Of a DNA stretch of 64,000 nt, positions 32,052-42,820 are shown in pieces. The notes beneath the pieces were generated by a model that saw nothing but the letters and a program-made list of their open reading frames with translations, had not been told where the DNA came from and searched no databases. Origin of the DNA: Cyanidiococcus yangmingshanensis (taxonomy: Eukaryota > Rhodophyta > Bangiophyceae > Cyanidiales > Cyanidiaceae); NCBI GenBank assembly GCA_013995675.1, contig VWRR01000005.1, forward strand, positions 1-64,000, given 5' to 3'. Within the stretch, counting starts at the first letter, position 1. The number at the start of each line of letters is the position of its first letter. A program made the translations under genes and the position numbers.

Positions 32052-33497
32052 GGTGGTAACCAAAGCGCCGCTGCACGCCGCACGCGAACACCCGAGTCAA
32101 CCACAAGCGACAGGCCCAATAGGCGCAACTCCCGAGCCAGCAGCAGCTCGCGCCAACAGCGTTCCTCAGGTCACACGCCAGGTAACCCGCAAACACACAC
32201 GGTGAAACGAATGGTGTAACGAGGCCCACAGCGTCTTCAAGAACGACGCTCAGACGAGACTAGAGTGGAGTGCTGGTTCGCGACGCGGCACCAGGTGGTC
32301 AGCGAACTGTGCGCCCAAGGCGGCACCATGCCTCCCGTCGACGTATTCCCTCGCTCTTGGACGGTTGACCCCGGTCTCCACAACGAATCTATAGACCCAA
32401 AGACTGGTATGTGAATCAGTGTAGAGGTTCAGAGTGCTCGAAACGATTCATTCGGGCAATGCTTCACCGGCACCTATGTTTGAAAGAACGACCAGGGTTG
32501 ACGAGCCTCGGCATATCCGCCTGGGAACGTATTTCAAGCCAAAGCATCCTCCGTGAAGGATCAAGTCGTGCTCGGTGCCAATGACTCGACATTCCACCGA
32601 CATGAACAGGATGGCTATGCTCCGCTGCTCGAATGAGAGGAGCCATGGATGTGTCCCTCTAGGAAACGATAGGAGAAGATGTCCGAGACATTCTCGGGGC
32701 GTTGTCCCTGCCCATAGAGGCTCGTTCATGGAGTCGTTGAGAGGCACCAGTCTGGTGAACCAAAGCAGTTCCGGAATGATGCCAACGGGAGCATAGCCGC
32801 TGGTCCCAGGAGTATTCTTTACAAAAGATATTCTTTAAAGCACTCTTCTCCTGGTTGTTGCCAGCGATACTGCGGAATCCGAACGACGATCGCGAGTCAT
32901 TAAAACCAAATCCGAAAGCCTCAGTGTGAAGCAGGAGCGGGCCAACAAGTCTCTCCTGGAGAGAATCCAGCTCGAGCTCAGGTTTGTTGAGGACAGTAAC
33001 CATCGCTGCACCTTCCCCTATGATTCTCAACATCAGTGATCGGGTCGGATTCGCTACGATCTATGACGGCACCTGCTAGGTGTCGCAGGCCTGCCTAGTT
33101 GACACGCTTTGTACGAGCAGGGATTTTCACGTGCAATTCGCTCGCTCATCGCTGAAACAACTCGTCATTCTGAGAGGAAATATACGAACGAGTCTGGGGG
33201 TCTGGCGACAGAGATATCCAGCACTCGGTGGATGTCCCGTCACGAGGCCTTTCATTTCAGGAGTGCAAGGCTCCAGACAGTTCGTTCGAATGCATTCTTC
33301 AAAGGCGAGTCTATCGAGAGTCTCGGCCACAAGCCCAAAAGAACCTCTAGTCCTGTTTATGTTAACGGGATTCAAAGACTCCATGACCTGGATTTGGTAA
33401 CGCATTCACCGGCCCATCGACGCTGCATCCTCGGAGACTCTATGCAACCAGTAGAGGAAGCGAGAAAGCACCACAGACACGGCTCCGTATCAAGAAC
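32052..33497. other. 1.4 kb intergenic, no supported gene
   Basis: It separates the YHM2-like gene's upstream side from the 3' end of the RsfS gene. Frames of up to 130 codons (33109-33501 on +) have no known motif. Confidence 0.5.
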
Positions 33498-34727
33498 CTA
33501 AATACGCTCCGAACCATCGTGTTCGTGGTCACGCAAAAAAAGCTCCTTGTCCTGGACATGTCCTGGCTCAGTGCCTGCACTCGCAGAGGTTGGGTCGCCG
33601 CTCTCACGCAGCATGCGCGTCTCCAGACGAGCATTCGAAGACAGACCCGCTTCATAGGGCTCAAAATCTGATGCAAAGGATGCCTCTGCACCAGGTTCCA
33701 AGTCCCATTCATCGCTGGCAAGCGCCGTTTCAGCATCATCCTCTGATGCTGGAGCAGTCGCTGGCAATGAGTTTGCCGCAGCGAATGCTGGCGCTCTCGT
33801 CTGGTGCATATTCAGGATTCGATCCACATCGACAGCCTCGCCTTGGCTCCACAATGACTCTATGTTGTAGAAGGACCGCGCCTCTGGCGACATGATATTC
33901 ACAATTACATCGCCATAGTCGATGGTCACCCAACCACTGCGGCCAGGGGGCGTTGCGTTCACACCTCGAAAAGAAGTCGACATGGGTTTGCGCGACAACA
34001 CTTCCTCGACGCGTTCTTCGATTCGACGAGCGATCGCTGAGATCTGTGTTCGGCTCAAACCGGTGGCAAACACGAAAAAACTCGTCACATAGGTCAGGTG
34101 ACGAACGCGTATGGCGGTCAGCTGTTCCGCTTTGCGCTCATCAGCGGCAAGCAGACAGGCCGTCACAAGGGGCATGCTCTCGTCCTCGTGCAGAGGAGTC
34201 GAGTCCGCTTCAGGCGTCATTGGAGACGACGCCAACGATGACACGCTGCGCCAGACTCGTCGTTTTCCGGCCGACGGACCCTCTGTCGCCAGAGAAACGT
34301 TCAAAGGTGCTCGTCCCGAGGCCCGCTTTCGCGCCTGACCCGTCGCAGCGGAACACCAGGAACGAGCAGCCAGGAGACTCGCTGGCGCCCAGGAAACCAA
34401 ACGGAACTTTGGCTGCAGGCGCAACCTCAACAACTTTATGAAAGCGTCCGCCACGACGTCGTTCCTGCATGACTCCACCATCTGTCGAGAATCGGTGTCG
34501 ACAAGCAAACCGTTGGTGACTATCACCGGTGACGCGACCCCCTCCTCGTCGGAGCGAAGAGGCTTGGTTAGCGCTCGAGACACTTTCAGCTTGTGACGTC
34601 CTCGTTCGAGCAGAGCATCCGAACGAGCCTGCAGTCCACATAACGGTCCAAACTTTTTGAAGTCGAGTCCTTGGACGAGGTTTCGCCCAGTTGTTGAAGC
34701 GAAACCACCGAGACAGTCGATACGCAA
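33498..34727 (-). CDS. Iojap/RsfS ribosomal silencing factor, probably organellar
   Basis: The central region (about residues 185-300) is an RsfS/Iojap domain: ACLLAADERKAEQLTAIRV, YVTSFFVFATGLSRTQISAI, RRIEERVEEVL and SGWVTIDYGDVIVNIMSPEA followed by RSFYNIESLW. RsfS binds uL14 on the large subunit and keeps subunits apart; eukaryotic versions act in plastids (Iojap) or mitochondria (MALSU1). Long non-conserved N- and C-terminal parts flank it, the latter acidic (SDEWDLEPGAEASFASDFE). The start is uncertain: the frame opens at 34727 without ATG, and the first in-frame Met is around residue 82. A true ATG at 34867 lies in another frame that shadows the same region, so the real start may be there with one frame change, near the A5 run at about 34660. 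A transit peptide is therefore likely but not proven. Confidence 0.8.
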   Translation of the reverse strand: MRIDCLGGFASTTGRNLVQGLDFKKFGPLCGLQARSDALLERGRHKLKVSRALTKPLRSDEEGVASPVIVTNGLLVDTDSRQMVESCRNDVVADAFIKLLRLRLQPKFRLVSWAPASLLAARSWCSAATGQARKRASGRAPLNVSLATEGPSAGKRRVWRSVSSLASSPMTPEADSTPLHEDESMPLVTACLLAADERKAEQLTAIRVRHLTYVTSFFVFATGLSRTQISAIARRIEERVEEVLSRKPMSTSFRGVNATPPGRSGWVTIDYGDVIVNIMSPEARSFYNIESLWSQGEAVDVDRILNMHQTRAPAFAAANSLPATAPASEDDAETALASDEWDLEPGAEASFASDFEPYEAGLSSNARLETRMLRESGDPTSASAGTEPGHVQDKELFLRDHEHDGSERI

Positions 34728-35731
34728 CTAGCGAGACCAAAGATTGCCGATGAGTGTCTGGTCGGCGGCGGCTTGCTGCAGGCTCCGCGCTCGATGGCCG
34801 CACAGGAACACAGGCACAAAAGGAACACGGTGAACGAGTCGTTCTCTCGATCGAGCGGTGACATCAATGACCAAGTTGTTCAATGTGTCTATGACGGTAA
34901 CTGCTTGTCGGCATTACATAGGAGAGCGTCATTGGGCAAACACATCACGCTGGATAGTGTTCGCTGGGCAGAGACGTTTCTCGCATCACTGCGCTTGACA
35001 CTCGGATCTGATACAACTTAAATATGGCGCACCAGACATACTTGCTCTGATCGAAAGTGCTGGAGTGCAGGGTAAATCTAGTTATTTGCTCGGTTAGACG
35101 CAGACTGCTCTCTGATGCTCAGCAGGTGCGCAGCAATGAACACACATGCAGGGTCGATTCTGCTGCCATACAGTTTTGACGGCTAGGGGCACTCATTCCT
35201 GGTCTCTTCCCGACACCCATGTCCTTTTCCTAGATCTCTCTTTGGTCGTGAGTCACGAAGATAACCTTTTTGAGGATGCAGTCTCGATATTGAAGAGACT
35301 GAGCTTGGGCAGCGAGTGTATGAACATGTTTTCGGTCGAGTATGACGGAGACGTACGTTTATGCTGGCGATGGCTTCGACGCTGGCCACCGCTCCAGGTC
35401 AAGACTTTGGTTTTCGCGCCCCTGACGCAGACGTTTGTTTATTCTCAGCTTTGTGCCTTTGGGTGTATTTTTACAGCGGGGTCTGTGAAAGGGGCCTTTG
35501 TTTCCTATTGATAGACTAGGCGGCTTGACCAACTTTGCACGGAAAGGAAGCGGCTTTGCGCCAACGACGTGTTGCGCTTGCTAGGCTAACGCCCTGCTCT
35601 CTGGTTAGGCAACTTGAACGGAAACCTACAAGGCGTGACTCGTCCTCGAAACAGAACCTCGTGTTGCTTCTGCCGAGGACTGGCTCAGGTCTCTTTCACG
35701 ACAGGCTCTGTTGCACTGAGGACGCGTGGTT
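34728..35731. other. 1 kb divergent upstream region of RsfS and the EF-hand kinase
   Basis: No gene is recognised. The stretch 34728-34867 may still belong to the RsfS N-terminus. T-rich tracts occur at about 35200-35500. Confidence 0.45.
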
Positions 35732-38700
35732 ATGAGCGCCGCTGCGGACTCTGGGAACTCGGACGAGCGCGCAAACTCCGACGACGCTGCCAAGTCGATC
35801 TCTAGCTCAGGACTGGCTGTAAAAGCGACTGTGCACTCGATCTTTGGTTTGCGACCACACGACGCGGAAGATGTTAGCGACACGACGGTTTCAGCCGACG
35901 CGCTCGTCAGGGACGCTAAGCAGTACCGAGCTGCATCACAACATGGCTCCATGAGCGCTCACCGTGGTGTGTTCTCTGGCTCGGAGCCTGGCGACGAGCG
36001 CCCGAGCAACCTCAAGGCAGCGCAGCCTGAGCGCGTTGGACTGCTGTCGACAGGTGACAGTGGGAGGACCACACCGAAAGAGGCGCCTGCTGCTGCGGAG
36101 AAGAGCACAAACGATTCAAACGCTTCGCCAGCTACTCAAGTTGGGGCATACTCCACGTCAGCATCAGAGCGTCAGGAAATGACGCCAACCGAGAAGCGCG
36201 CTCATTTAAACCTTGATCGTAGTGAGCTGTGGAAACTGCGCAAGGTCTTTGATGCCCACGATCCACAGCATCGAGGCCTGGGACTGGATGAGTTCTACCA
36301 GTTCATTCGCGAATACTTCCCTGAAACGGCATGGAATGATGTTGCCTTCGTCTTTCGTCTTTTCGATGTAGAGCAGAACGGCCTGCTCTCTCTACGTGAC
36401 TTTATGTGCGGGTACGCGATTATCTGTCATGCAAGTGGCGAGGATCGGCTTCGCCTCTGTTTCGCTATGGTTGATCGAGACGCATCAGGGCTTCTGGATG
36501 AGCGCCAAGTCGCTCAGGCACTTCACCTTTTGAGTAACTACGCTGACCTGCTGGCTCAGTTCAGCCCGGAGGGGCACCACGGACATCAGGGCAACCATGC
36601 CGTTGGTGCTGATGACCTCATCGACATGGCTCGATCCATTGTACGCAGCGCGAGAGAGAAACGAGCCATAGATGCAGCCAGGAGCGACAGCTCAAACTAC
36701 AAAGAGTCACTGGCGGGAATGACTGGCACAGACCTGGACGCCAATGCCAAAGTGATTACTTTTGAGGAATTTCTCAGCGGCGCGCTGCAGAGTCAACGTA
36801 TCCAGCACTGGCTCGCAGACGTTGCTCGCGTCGTTGGAGATGAGCAGCCCTCACTCCGCGACCAGAAGGAGGTTGAGATGATTGCGCTCGAGATTGAACG
36901 ATTGGGTCTCATCCAATCCGAAACGAACCTGGTGAACGCAAATGCCACCAGTGAAAGTCGAGCCTCCCTGAGTGATGCGAGCATCGCAAGTCCTGCCCCA
37001 GTATCCCGTTCGTTCTCGAGCTCGTTGGAAGAGTATATGCCCCATGGTCACGACGCACAATTGGCTGCACGTCGTGGACGTTCACGTGAATCGAGCCAAC
37101 GTGGCGGTACGCTGTATCTGTCACAATCGTTTTCGAATGTGCCCCTGTTGGAGCAGATGGCACAGAGACAGGCTCAGCGTCATCGAACAGCAGAGGTGAA
37201 TGAGACCCAGCCTCGGGCATCGACGCCGAAACCCCGAGCGCACGAGCGCTCCGAGAAACTTGCGTTTTCGAGTCCGAGGCGACTCGAAGTACACTCCGGA
37301 GCCAGAGAACAGGGCATGACGAGCGACATGTCGACGGGGCAACCCGCAGGGGACAGTGCAGCAGCCGTGCAGGGATCTGTGCTTGATGATGGAAATGGCG
37401 GCGGCAGTGTTGCCGCGTCGACATCCCAGAAGACTTCAGAGGAGATTGCATCTGTCCCGCAGCATCCAGAGACGGATGACGAACGAGCTACCGAGACACT
37501 GGCGAAGGCGTCGCCTGCGAACGACCCAGCCACAGTGACCCGGATAGGATCGCTGTTGACGCACTCCCCGTTCGTCATCGAGTACAATGCCCTCAAATTC
37601 GAGCGCAAAATCGGTGAAGGCAGCTTTTCCGAGGTCTGGGCAGGCGAGTGGCTCCATCTCCCAGTCGCCATCAAAGTCTTCAAGCGTTTTGATCCAAGTA
37701 TAACTGGCACATGGTCCGTGCTCGATCAAGTAGCGTCCGATCAGCAACCCTGTGATGATTCGTCTGCACCAGCGGCATCAGCAGTGATCAGTGAAACCGC
37801 TCGGAAGGACATCCTTGATGCTGATTCGAACACGCCAGCAAGTTCGGATACAGATTCCGAATCATTCATCGATGAGATGACGCTCGAGAGTGCTATCGAC
37901 GACACGAGCCTCATTGCCGGAATCGATGAGGATATCTTGGCTGGGGTACCGACCCAAGCACTGAGTGCCACCAACACAGGCCAACCGAGTCCACGGAGGA
38001 CGCGCCCGAGCGACAAGGCTCGAATGCCGCTACTCGATGAGAACCCCCAGCAACTGGATCGTTTCAATCTGGTCTCTTTCGTTCGTGAGGTGGAGCTGCT
38101 CTCGCAACTACGCCATCCGAACGTGCTTCTGTACATGGGTGCAACTGCGGACCCGCAACAACCGCTCTGCATTATCAGCGAGCTTTTCCCGGGCGGTTCT
38201 GTCCACGATCTGCTGTTCAAGAGACGTAAGCGACTGAGCAAACGTCAAAAGTTTCGGATTGCCGTTTCAGTCGCACGAGGGATGCTGTACCTGCACTCGT
38301 CGAGACCGCAGATTCTCCATCGCGACCTTAAGTCTAGCAACGTCCTCATTGACGAGTCAATCAACCGCATTGCCATCTGCGACTTTGGATTATCGGCCTT
38401 ACGCAAAGCAGGTCCCGGCGACTCTGAAAGTTTCGGACGAGCACGCGACGCGGATGCCATGGGAACACCCTACACGCTGGCACCAGAGGTCATGGCTGGC
38501 GAGTCCTATACCGACAAGGCGGACGTCTACTCCTACGGTATCGTGCTGTGGGAGCTCCTCGCAGCGAAGAGACCTTTCGAAAACCTCATGCCTATACAAC
38601 TGATGTACAAAGTGTACGCGCAGAACGCTCGACCGCCACTGGGCGAAGTGTACGCCGAATTCCAACCGCTGCTCTCTCAGTGCTGGGAACGGGACCCGCT

Positions 38701-39553
38701 TATGCGGCCCGATTTCGGCACCATTCTAGACTTGCTGGAGAATATTGGTGAGGCATCGAACCTGGAGGACACCTCAGACGAGGACGATGATAATAACCGC
38801 TCGCTACAGAGCAGTCAGATGCATCTCATGAACGCGGTCGCGCAGAACGATCTCAAAGCTGTCAAGAGTCTTCTGGACAGGGGCATCTCGCCGCAGTTTT
38901 GCGACTACGATCAGCGGACGCCCCTGCATATTGCAGCTGCCGAGGGCTATGTCGATATCGCTGTACAGTTACTGCAGCATGGAGCGGATGTGAATGCTCG
39001 GGACCGATGGGGCTCTACTCCGCTCAGTGAAGCGATCCGTTTTCGACACGAGCACTGTGCAGAGATCCTGCGAGATGAGTATGGCGGCCGTATCTTCGAC
39101 CGCAAGAGTCACTTTGAACTCATCGACGCCGTCGCTCGAGGTGACATCGCTGCTGTGCGCTCCTTCATCCAGGAGGCCGTCGATGTTCGTCAGGCAGACT
39201 ACGACCGACGAACTGCACTGCATCTAGCGGCTGCCGAGGGCTACACCAAAGTTGCGCATCTTCTTATCGAGGCTGGAGCGGACGTCCTAGCCACCGATCG
39301 TTGGGGTAGCACACCGCTGCAGGAAGCGATTCGATTCAAACACCCCGAGACTGCTGTCTACCTGGAGGCAGTCACGGGTGCACAGATGCGGCGTCGTATG
39401 CGTCCCGTAGTCCATGAAGGTAGCACCTGGACTGCGGCCTCATCACTGGGAACAGGCATGCGCTCCGGCACCCCCGAGTTAGAGGGCGTTGTCCGAGGAA
39501 GATCCTCGCCAGCGCCAACCTCCCCAGCGAATGTTGATTACTACGGGGACTAG
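35732..39553 (+). CDS. EF-hand / RAF-like (TKL) kinase / ankyrin-repeat protein
   Basis: This protein of 1273 residues has an unusual domain chain. Residues about 158-276 hold EF-hand-like units (VFRLFDVEQNGLLSLRDFM and AMVDRDASGLLDERQVAQAL, the latter with a good D-x-D-x-S-G calcium loop). A Ser-rich linker follows. The kinase domain (about 620-1003) has GEGSFSEVW, VAIKVFK, then an insert of roughly 110 acidic, Ser-rich residues before helix C (REVELLSQLRHPNVLLYMG), then HRDLKSSNVL, CDFGLSAL and GTPYTLAPEVM. All catalytic residues are present and the type is RAF/CTR1-like. At the C-terminus (about 1029-1216) two ankyrin pairs carry near-identical cores (TPLHIAAAEGY, TALHLAAAEGY, DRWGSTPL twice). 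A calcium-responsive TKL kinase is inferred. The ATG at 35732 is used because the GTG two codons earlier is not a start. Confidence 0.88.
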   Translation: MSAAADSGNSDERANSDDAAKSISSSGLAVKATVHSIFGLRPHDAEDVSDTTVSADALVRDAKQYRAASQHGSMSAHRGVFSGSEPGDERPSNLKAAQPERVGLLSTGDSGRTTPKEAPAAAEKSTNDSNASPATQVGAYSTSASERQEMTPTEKRAHLNLDRSELWKLRKVFDAHDPQHRGLGLDEFYQFIREYFPETAWNDVAFVFRLFDVEQNGLLSLRDFMCGYAIICHASGEDRLRLCFAMVDRDASGLLDERQVAQALHLLSNYADLLAQFSPEGHHGHQGNHAVGADDLIDMARSIVRSAREKRAIDAARSDSSNYKESLAGMTGTDLDANAKVITFEEFLSGALQSQRIQHWLADVARVVGDEQPSLRDQKEVEMIALEIERLGLIQSETNLVNANATSESRASLSDASIASPAPVSRSFSSSLEEYMPHGHDAQLAARRGRSRESSQRGGTLYLSQSFSNVPLLEQMAQRQAQRHRTAEVNETQPRASTPKPRAHERSEKLAFSSPRRLEVHSGAREQGMTSDMSTGQPAGDSAAAVQGSVLDDGNGGGSVAASTSQKTSEEIASVPQHPETDDERATETLAKASPANDPATVTRIGSLLTHSPFVIEYNALKFERKIGEGSFSEVWAGEWLHLPVAIKVFKRFDPSITGTWSVLDQVASDQQPCDDSSAPAASAVISETARKDILDADSNTPASSDTDSESFIDEMTLESAIDDTSLIAGIDEDILAGVPTQALSATNTGQPSPRRTRPSDKARMPLLDENPQQLDRFNLVSFVREVELLSQLRHPNVLLYMGATADPQQPLCIISELFPGGSVHDLLFKRRKRLSKRQKFRIAVSVARGMLYLHSSRPQILHRDLKSSNVLIDESINRIAICDFGLSALRKAGPGDSESFGRARDADAMGTPYTLAPEVMAGESYTDKADVYSYGIVLWELLAAKRPFENLMPIQLMYKVYAQNARPPLGEVYAEFQPLLSQCWERDPLMRPDFGTILDLLENIGEASNLEDTSDEDDDNNRSLQSSQMHLMNAVAQNDLKAVKSLLDRGISPQFCDYDQRTPLHIAAAEGYVDIAVQLLQHGADVNARDRWGSTPLSEAIRFRHEHCAEILRDEYGGRIFDRKSHFELIDAVARGDIAAVRSFIQEAVDVRQADYDRRTALHLAAAEGYTKVAHLLIEAGADVLATDRWGSTPLQEAIRFKHPETAVYLEAVTGAQMRRRMRPVVHEGSTWTAASSLGTGMRSGTPELEGVVRGRSSPAPTSPANVDYYGD

Positions 39554-40272
39554 AGGGTTTCGCCGATGGAGCGAGACCCTCAAGTGCATTGTTCCTCTCT
39601 AAACGGGTAGACGCTGGATTTGTTCGAGACTCGGGGCGATGGATGACTGTCGGTATATTTTCGGCACACTACAGCGATAACAGTTCATGGCGAAACGACG
39701 AATCACCATTTCCGCTCGACCGAATCTATGGCTCGGACCAGTCCGTATCCAACAGATACCCTGCTGGGAGCGGACAAGGACCAGGTCGACGTGACCGCTT
39801 GCCTGCGATGCCCCCAAAAGGGTACTCGCGACGACATGGGTACGAATAAACGACGAGCTTCGGTTGATTGTGAGCGGAGCCTTTACCAAACCTGGGGTCG
39901 GCAGCGCTCGATGATTCCTCTCAAAAAGAAACGACTCACTGCTCCATTATCCGAGTTTGGATCATTGTCCATGGAGCCGATTCTTCGGAGTTGAAAAGAA
40001 CGAAAGCTGCTCACGTCGCAACAGGTACGTATCACTTCTGTACAGCTGACTGAGCATATGCGCGCACTGACGAGGTGACTGCTCTTGTCAGCGAGTCAAG
40101 TATCCCGGTTCGGATCACTGGTGCGACGTGTCATCTTCAGGGGCGCTGGGAGCGAGCCACCCACATCCGGTGGTTCAGCGGAAGATTCCCCCCAGGCGTC
40201 GGTGTGGGTTTCGCCTGTGTCCCGCTCGACAAGCGACTTCGATCAAGTAGATGCTTCAGTGAGCGTCTAGGT
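39554..40272. other. Intergenic between converging kinase and Ima1-like genes
   Basis: Only short open frames are seen, and no RNA gene or repeat. Confidence 0.5.
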
Positions 40273-42474
40273 TCACAACGACGAGGCAGCGGAACGAGGC
40301 TGAAGCAGTCGTTGTCGCCTGATCAAGACGAGCAAAAGCACCAGCGAGAGAATGTCGAGCCGCAGGAGCTTTCGGAATCGTTGCCAAAGCCAGTCGCCAC
40401 AGGTATAGGATACACGAAACCATTCTCTTGCGACGAGTCCTCGAGCGAGACGCTTGAGTGCGTCCACATAGAGCGTTCCGTGGAGCACCAGCAGCGCTAC
40501 ATTGATCAAATCTGGTCTGCTCGAAAGCGGCGATGTCAACGAGCATGCTTCACAAGACGCTCCATGTGCTGTCGGAGATGTCAGCCCAGATGATCTCGAA
40601 TTCGAGAAGCGCTCTCCTTGTGCGGCACTCAAGTCACCTGGTTGGGGTCGGAAGGTCCTCGTGGACAACTGCATAGAGCCGTAAGGTTCAGTTGCCTCGT
40701 AGAGAGGCAGCACCCGCTCCTCCTTCGCGGCATTGGCCATCCGGTCATTCTGTGGTGATACGGTGCGCTTGCGAGTTGATATAGAGACGCGCCCATGATA
40801 GAAAAGGTTGAATAGCGAGCAGCTCAGCAGCAACAAGTAGATAAGAGGGGAGGTTAACGGCCACCGAAGCGTTCTCAGGAGAGACTGCGGCATGGCCGCT
40901 TCCGTCAGGTGAAAGAGAATGAGAGCGAATCGCACAGCATCGAAGCGATCCCAGCCCAGGAGTAAGGAGCCTACGTGTCCACTGAGGCGAGGCATCAGTC
41001 GTTTGTAAAGCTGAATCCATCCAGCAGCCACGAGTTGTCCCAGACGTCGACGGAACGCTGCGATGATCCAACGTGGTCGAGAGCGCTTTCGAGACTGGTA
41101 CGAATCGACGTCAAGCGCGTTCCGACCCGAACTGGAACGACACAAGAATGGACTCGTGATCAAGGTGGGATGGCGGGCAGCCATACCCTCTCCTCTGCGA
41201 GCTTGCTCTGCAGATAGCGCTGGCAGATGAAGTCTTTGCTGAAACGCAGAGGCTAACCGGACCTCTGGCCAGTCGGCATGGCCGTGGCCAGTATTCGAGG
41301 AGCATCGATCCCGATTCCCGAACCACCGACAAAGCATCCAGCAGAAAGTGCTCACCAGCATCATGATTCCGGCAGAGACGGGCGTCGCTAACGAGAACAC
41401 CAGCGGCTCCAGCTTTGTCCATCGCTGCAACATATGAAGATAGAGTCGATTCGTAGCAGCATGAATGGATTGTGTTTGCTGTACAAGCCAGCCTCCATCC
41501 TGAGGTAGCAGCGACATCCACTCTGGTCTGTTCCCGTGCCAGCCAGGGAATCCCACCCTATGGAGGCGCCAAAGCACCCAACCGAGCACCGCAGCTGAAC
41601 ATCCCATGGTCGCTATCCACAGCCGGGTGTGCCCACCAAGACTCTGACGCATACCCCAACGCCTCCGATCAAACGCTTCATGAATGACAGCAGGGGGGCT
41701 TTTCTGATCCACGCCATCCATCCTCCGCTTGTTCGGTTGCCATACGGTGCGTCGGAGCATGCCCTGTCGACCCTGACTCCCGGACATTCGACCGAGACCT
41801 CGACTGAATTCTCCATGAAGACGCTCCTGCTGAGAAGCCTCTAGTCTCTGCAGAACGAACCATTTCCGGACAGCCACATCAACCTGGGCGAGTCGTGATT
41901 CAACGGCTTGTACACAGCGGGGACATAGCGCGTAGGCAGCATCGATGGCGGCGAGTTCGTCTTCGAGCCTCGCTCGGTCTCCTGCAAGCGCACCGGAGCG
42001 CGCCCATGCCTTTTCCTTGGACCTTTGGTCAGCTTCGTCGTCTAGAGAGAGTGCTGCTCGTGCCAGTCTCCAGCGCTCGAGGTTTCGCAGACACGAGCCG
42101 CAGAGCACAGCACGCGAGTCACTGAACGCAAATGAGTCATTCGACATACCCAAACCGAGCTCATGAACCCGGTTCGTGCGCTTCCGTTCACGCACTCCTG
42201 TTGCTGTTGCACCGTGAACATTGCTCGGCTGCAAGCGCTGGGCCCGACTCGCACGTCCGCTACGAGCTGCGAACACGGCTGGCCAGCGATCGTCGTAACC
42301 AGTTTGGCTCCGCTCATCAAAGCCATTGTAACCGCCACACGCCGGACACTCTAATCGAAATCGTTCCGCCTCAACGACTGAGTTCTTTGGAGGACGCTTC
42401 AGCCACTGAAGAAAACGGCTTGGTTCCGGAAGCGCGGCGTTGCAAAAGTGACAACGTCGACTACAGCGCAGCAT
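40273..42474 (-). CDS. Ima1/TMEM201 (SAMP1)-like inner nuclear membrane protein
   Basis: This 733-residue protein has an Ima1 N-terminal zinc domain. It begins with CHFCN, then CPACGGYNGFDE, then LCGSCLRNLERWRLARAAL, and YALCPRCVQAVESRLAQVD, giving the four C-x-x-C pairs of the family. Several hydrophobic segments follow (about residues 285-305 LWIATMGCSAAVLGWVLW, 360-385, 505-525, 545-560 and the C-terminus DILSLVLLLVLIRR), separated by basic and Ser-rich loops. Ima1/SAMP1 proteins sit in the inner nuclear membrane and work with LINC complexes in nuclear positioning and spindle functions. The N-terminal match is good; the membrane part is too diverged to align by eye. Clear ATG at 42474. Confidence 0.75.
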   Translation of the reverse strand: MLRCSRRCHFCNAALPEPSRFLQWLKRPPKNSVVEAERFRLECPACGGYNGFDERSQTGYDDRWPAVFAARSGRASRAQRLQPSNVHGATATGVRERKRTNRVHELGLGMSNDSFAFSDSRAVLCGSCLRNLERWRLARAALSLDDEADQRSKEKAWARSGALAGDRARLEDELAAIDAAYALCPRCVQAVESRLAQVDVAVRKWFVLQRLEASQQERLHGEFSRGLGRMSGSQGRQGMLRRTVWQPNKRRMDGVDQKSPPAVIHEAFDRRRWGMRQSLGGHTRLWIATMGCSAAVLGWVLWRLHRVGFPGWHGNRPEWMSLLPQDGGWLVQQTQSIHAATNRLYLHMLQRWTKLEPLVFSLATPVSAGIMMLVSTFCWMLCRWFGNRDRCSSNTGHGHADWPEVRLASAFQQRLHLPALSAEQARRGEGMAARHPTLITSPFLCRSSSGRNALDVDSYQSRKRSRPRWIIAAFRRRLGQLVAAGWIQLYKRLMPRLSGHVGSLLLGWDRFDAVRFALILFHLTEAAMPQSLLRTLRWPLTSPLIYLLLLSCSLFNLFYHGRVSISTRKRTVSPQNDRMANAAKEERVLPLYEATEPYGSMQLSTRTFRPQPGDLSAAQGERFSNSRSSGLTSPTAHGASCEACSLTSPLSSRPDLINVALLVLHGTLYVDALKRLARGLVAREWFRVSYTCGDWLWQRFRKLLRLDILSLVLLLVLIRRQRLLQPRSAASSL

Positions 42475-42820
42475 TCACGCGGAGCACCAACGCACGCAAA
42501 ACGAAAGCAAACCAAGCCGATTTCAATCACGCACACACAAGTTCAGAGCAGCTGTCTTCGCGTCTATGCTACTGGCCCTGTTTCTATTCAAAACAGCACA
42601 CGTTTGGTCCCGAAACGCTACCAGAACCTCACCTGGTTGTCCGAGGAAGGCGTCAAGCGACCCCTCAGTCCGTTGGTTGTTCGCCCTCCGTCTCCTCAGT
42701 GCACCAGACCCAGTCAGGATTCAGTTCTTTACCACTACTCAAAAATGATACCACGTACAGTTGATAAAATCGCTGATCATTCGCGAAACAGAACGATAGC
42801 GACTTAGACACAAGAAGAGA

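Noticed and set aside
34210-34803. 197-codon minus frame overlapping RsfS
   Set aside because: It is a shadow of the RsfS coding strand in another frame and lacks conserved motifs.
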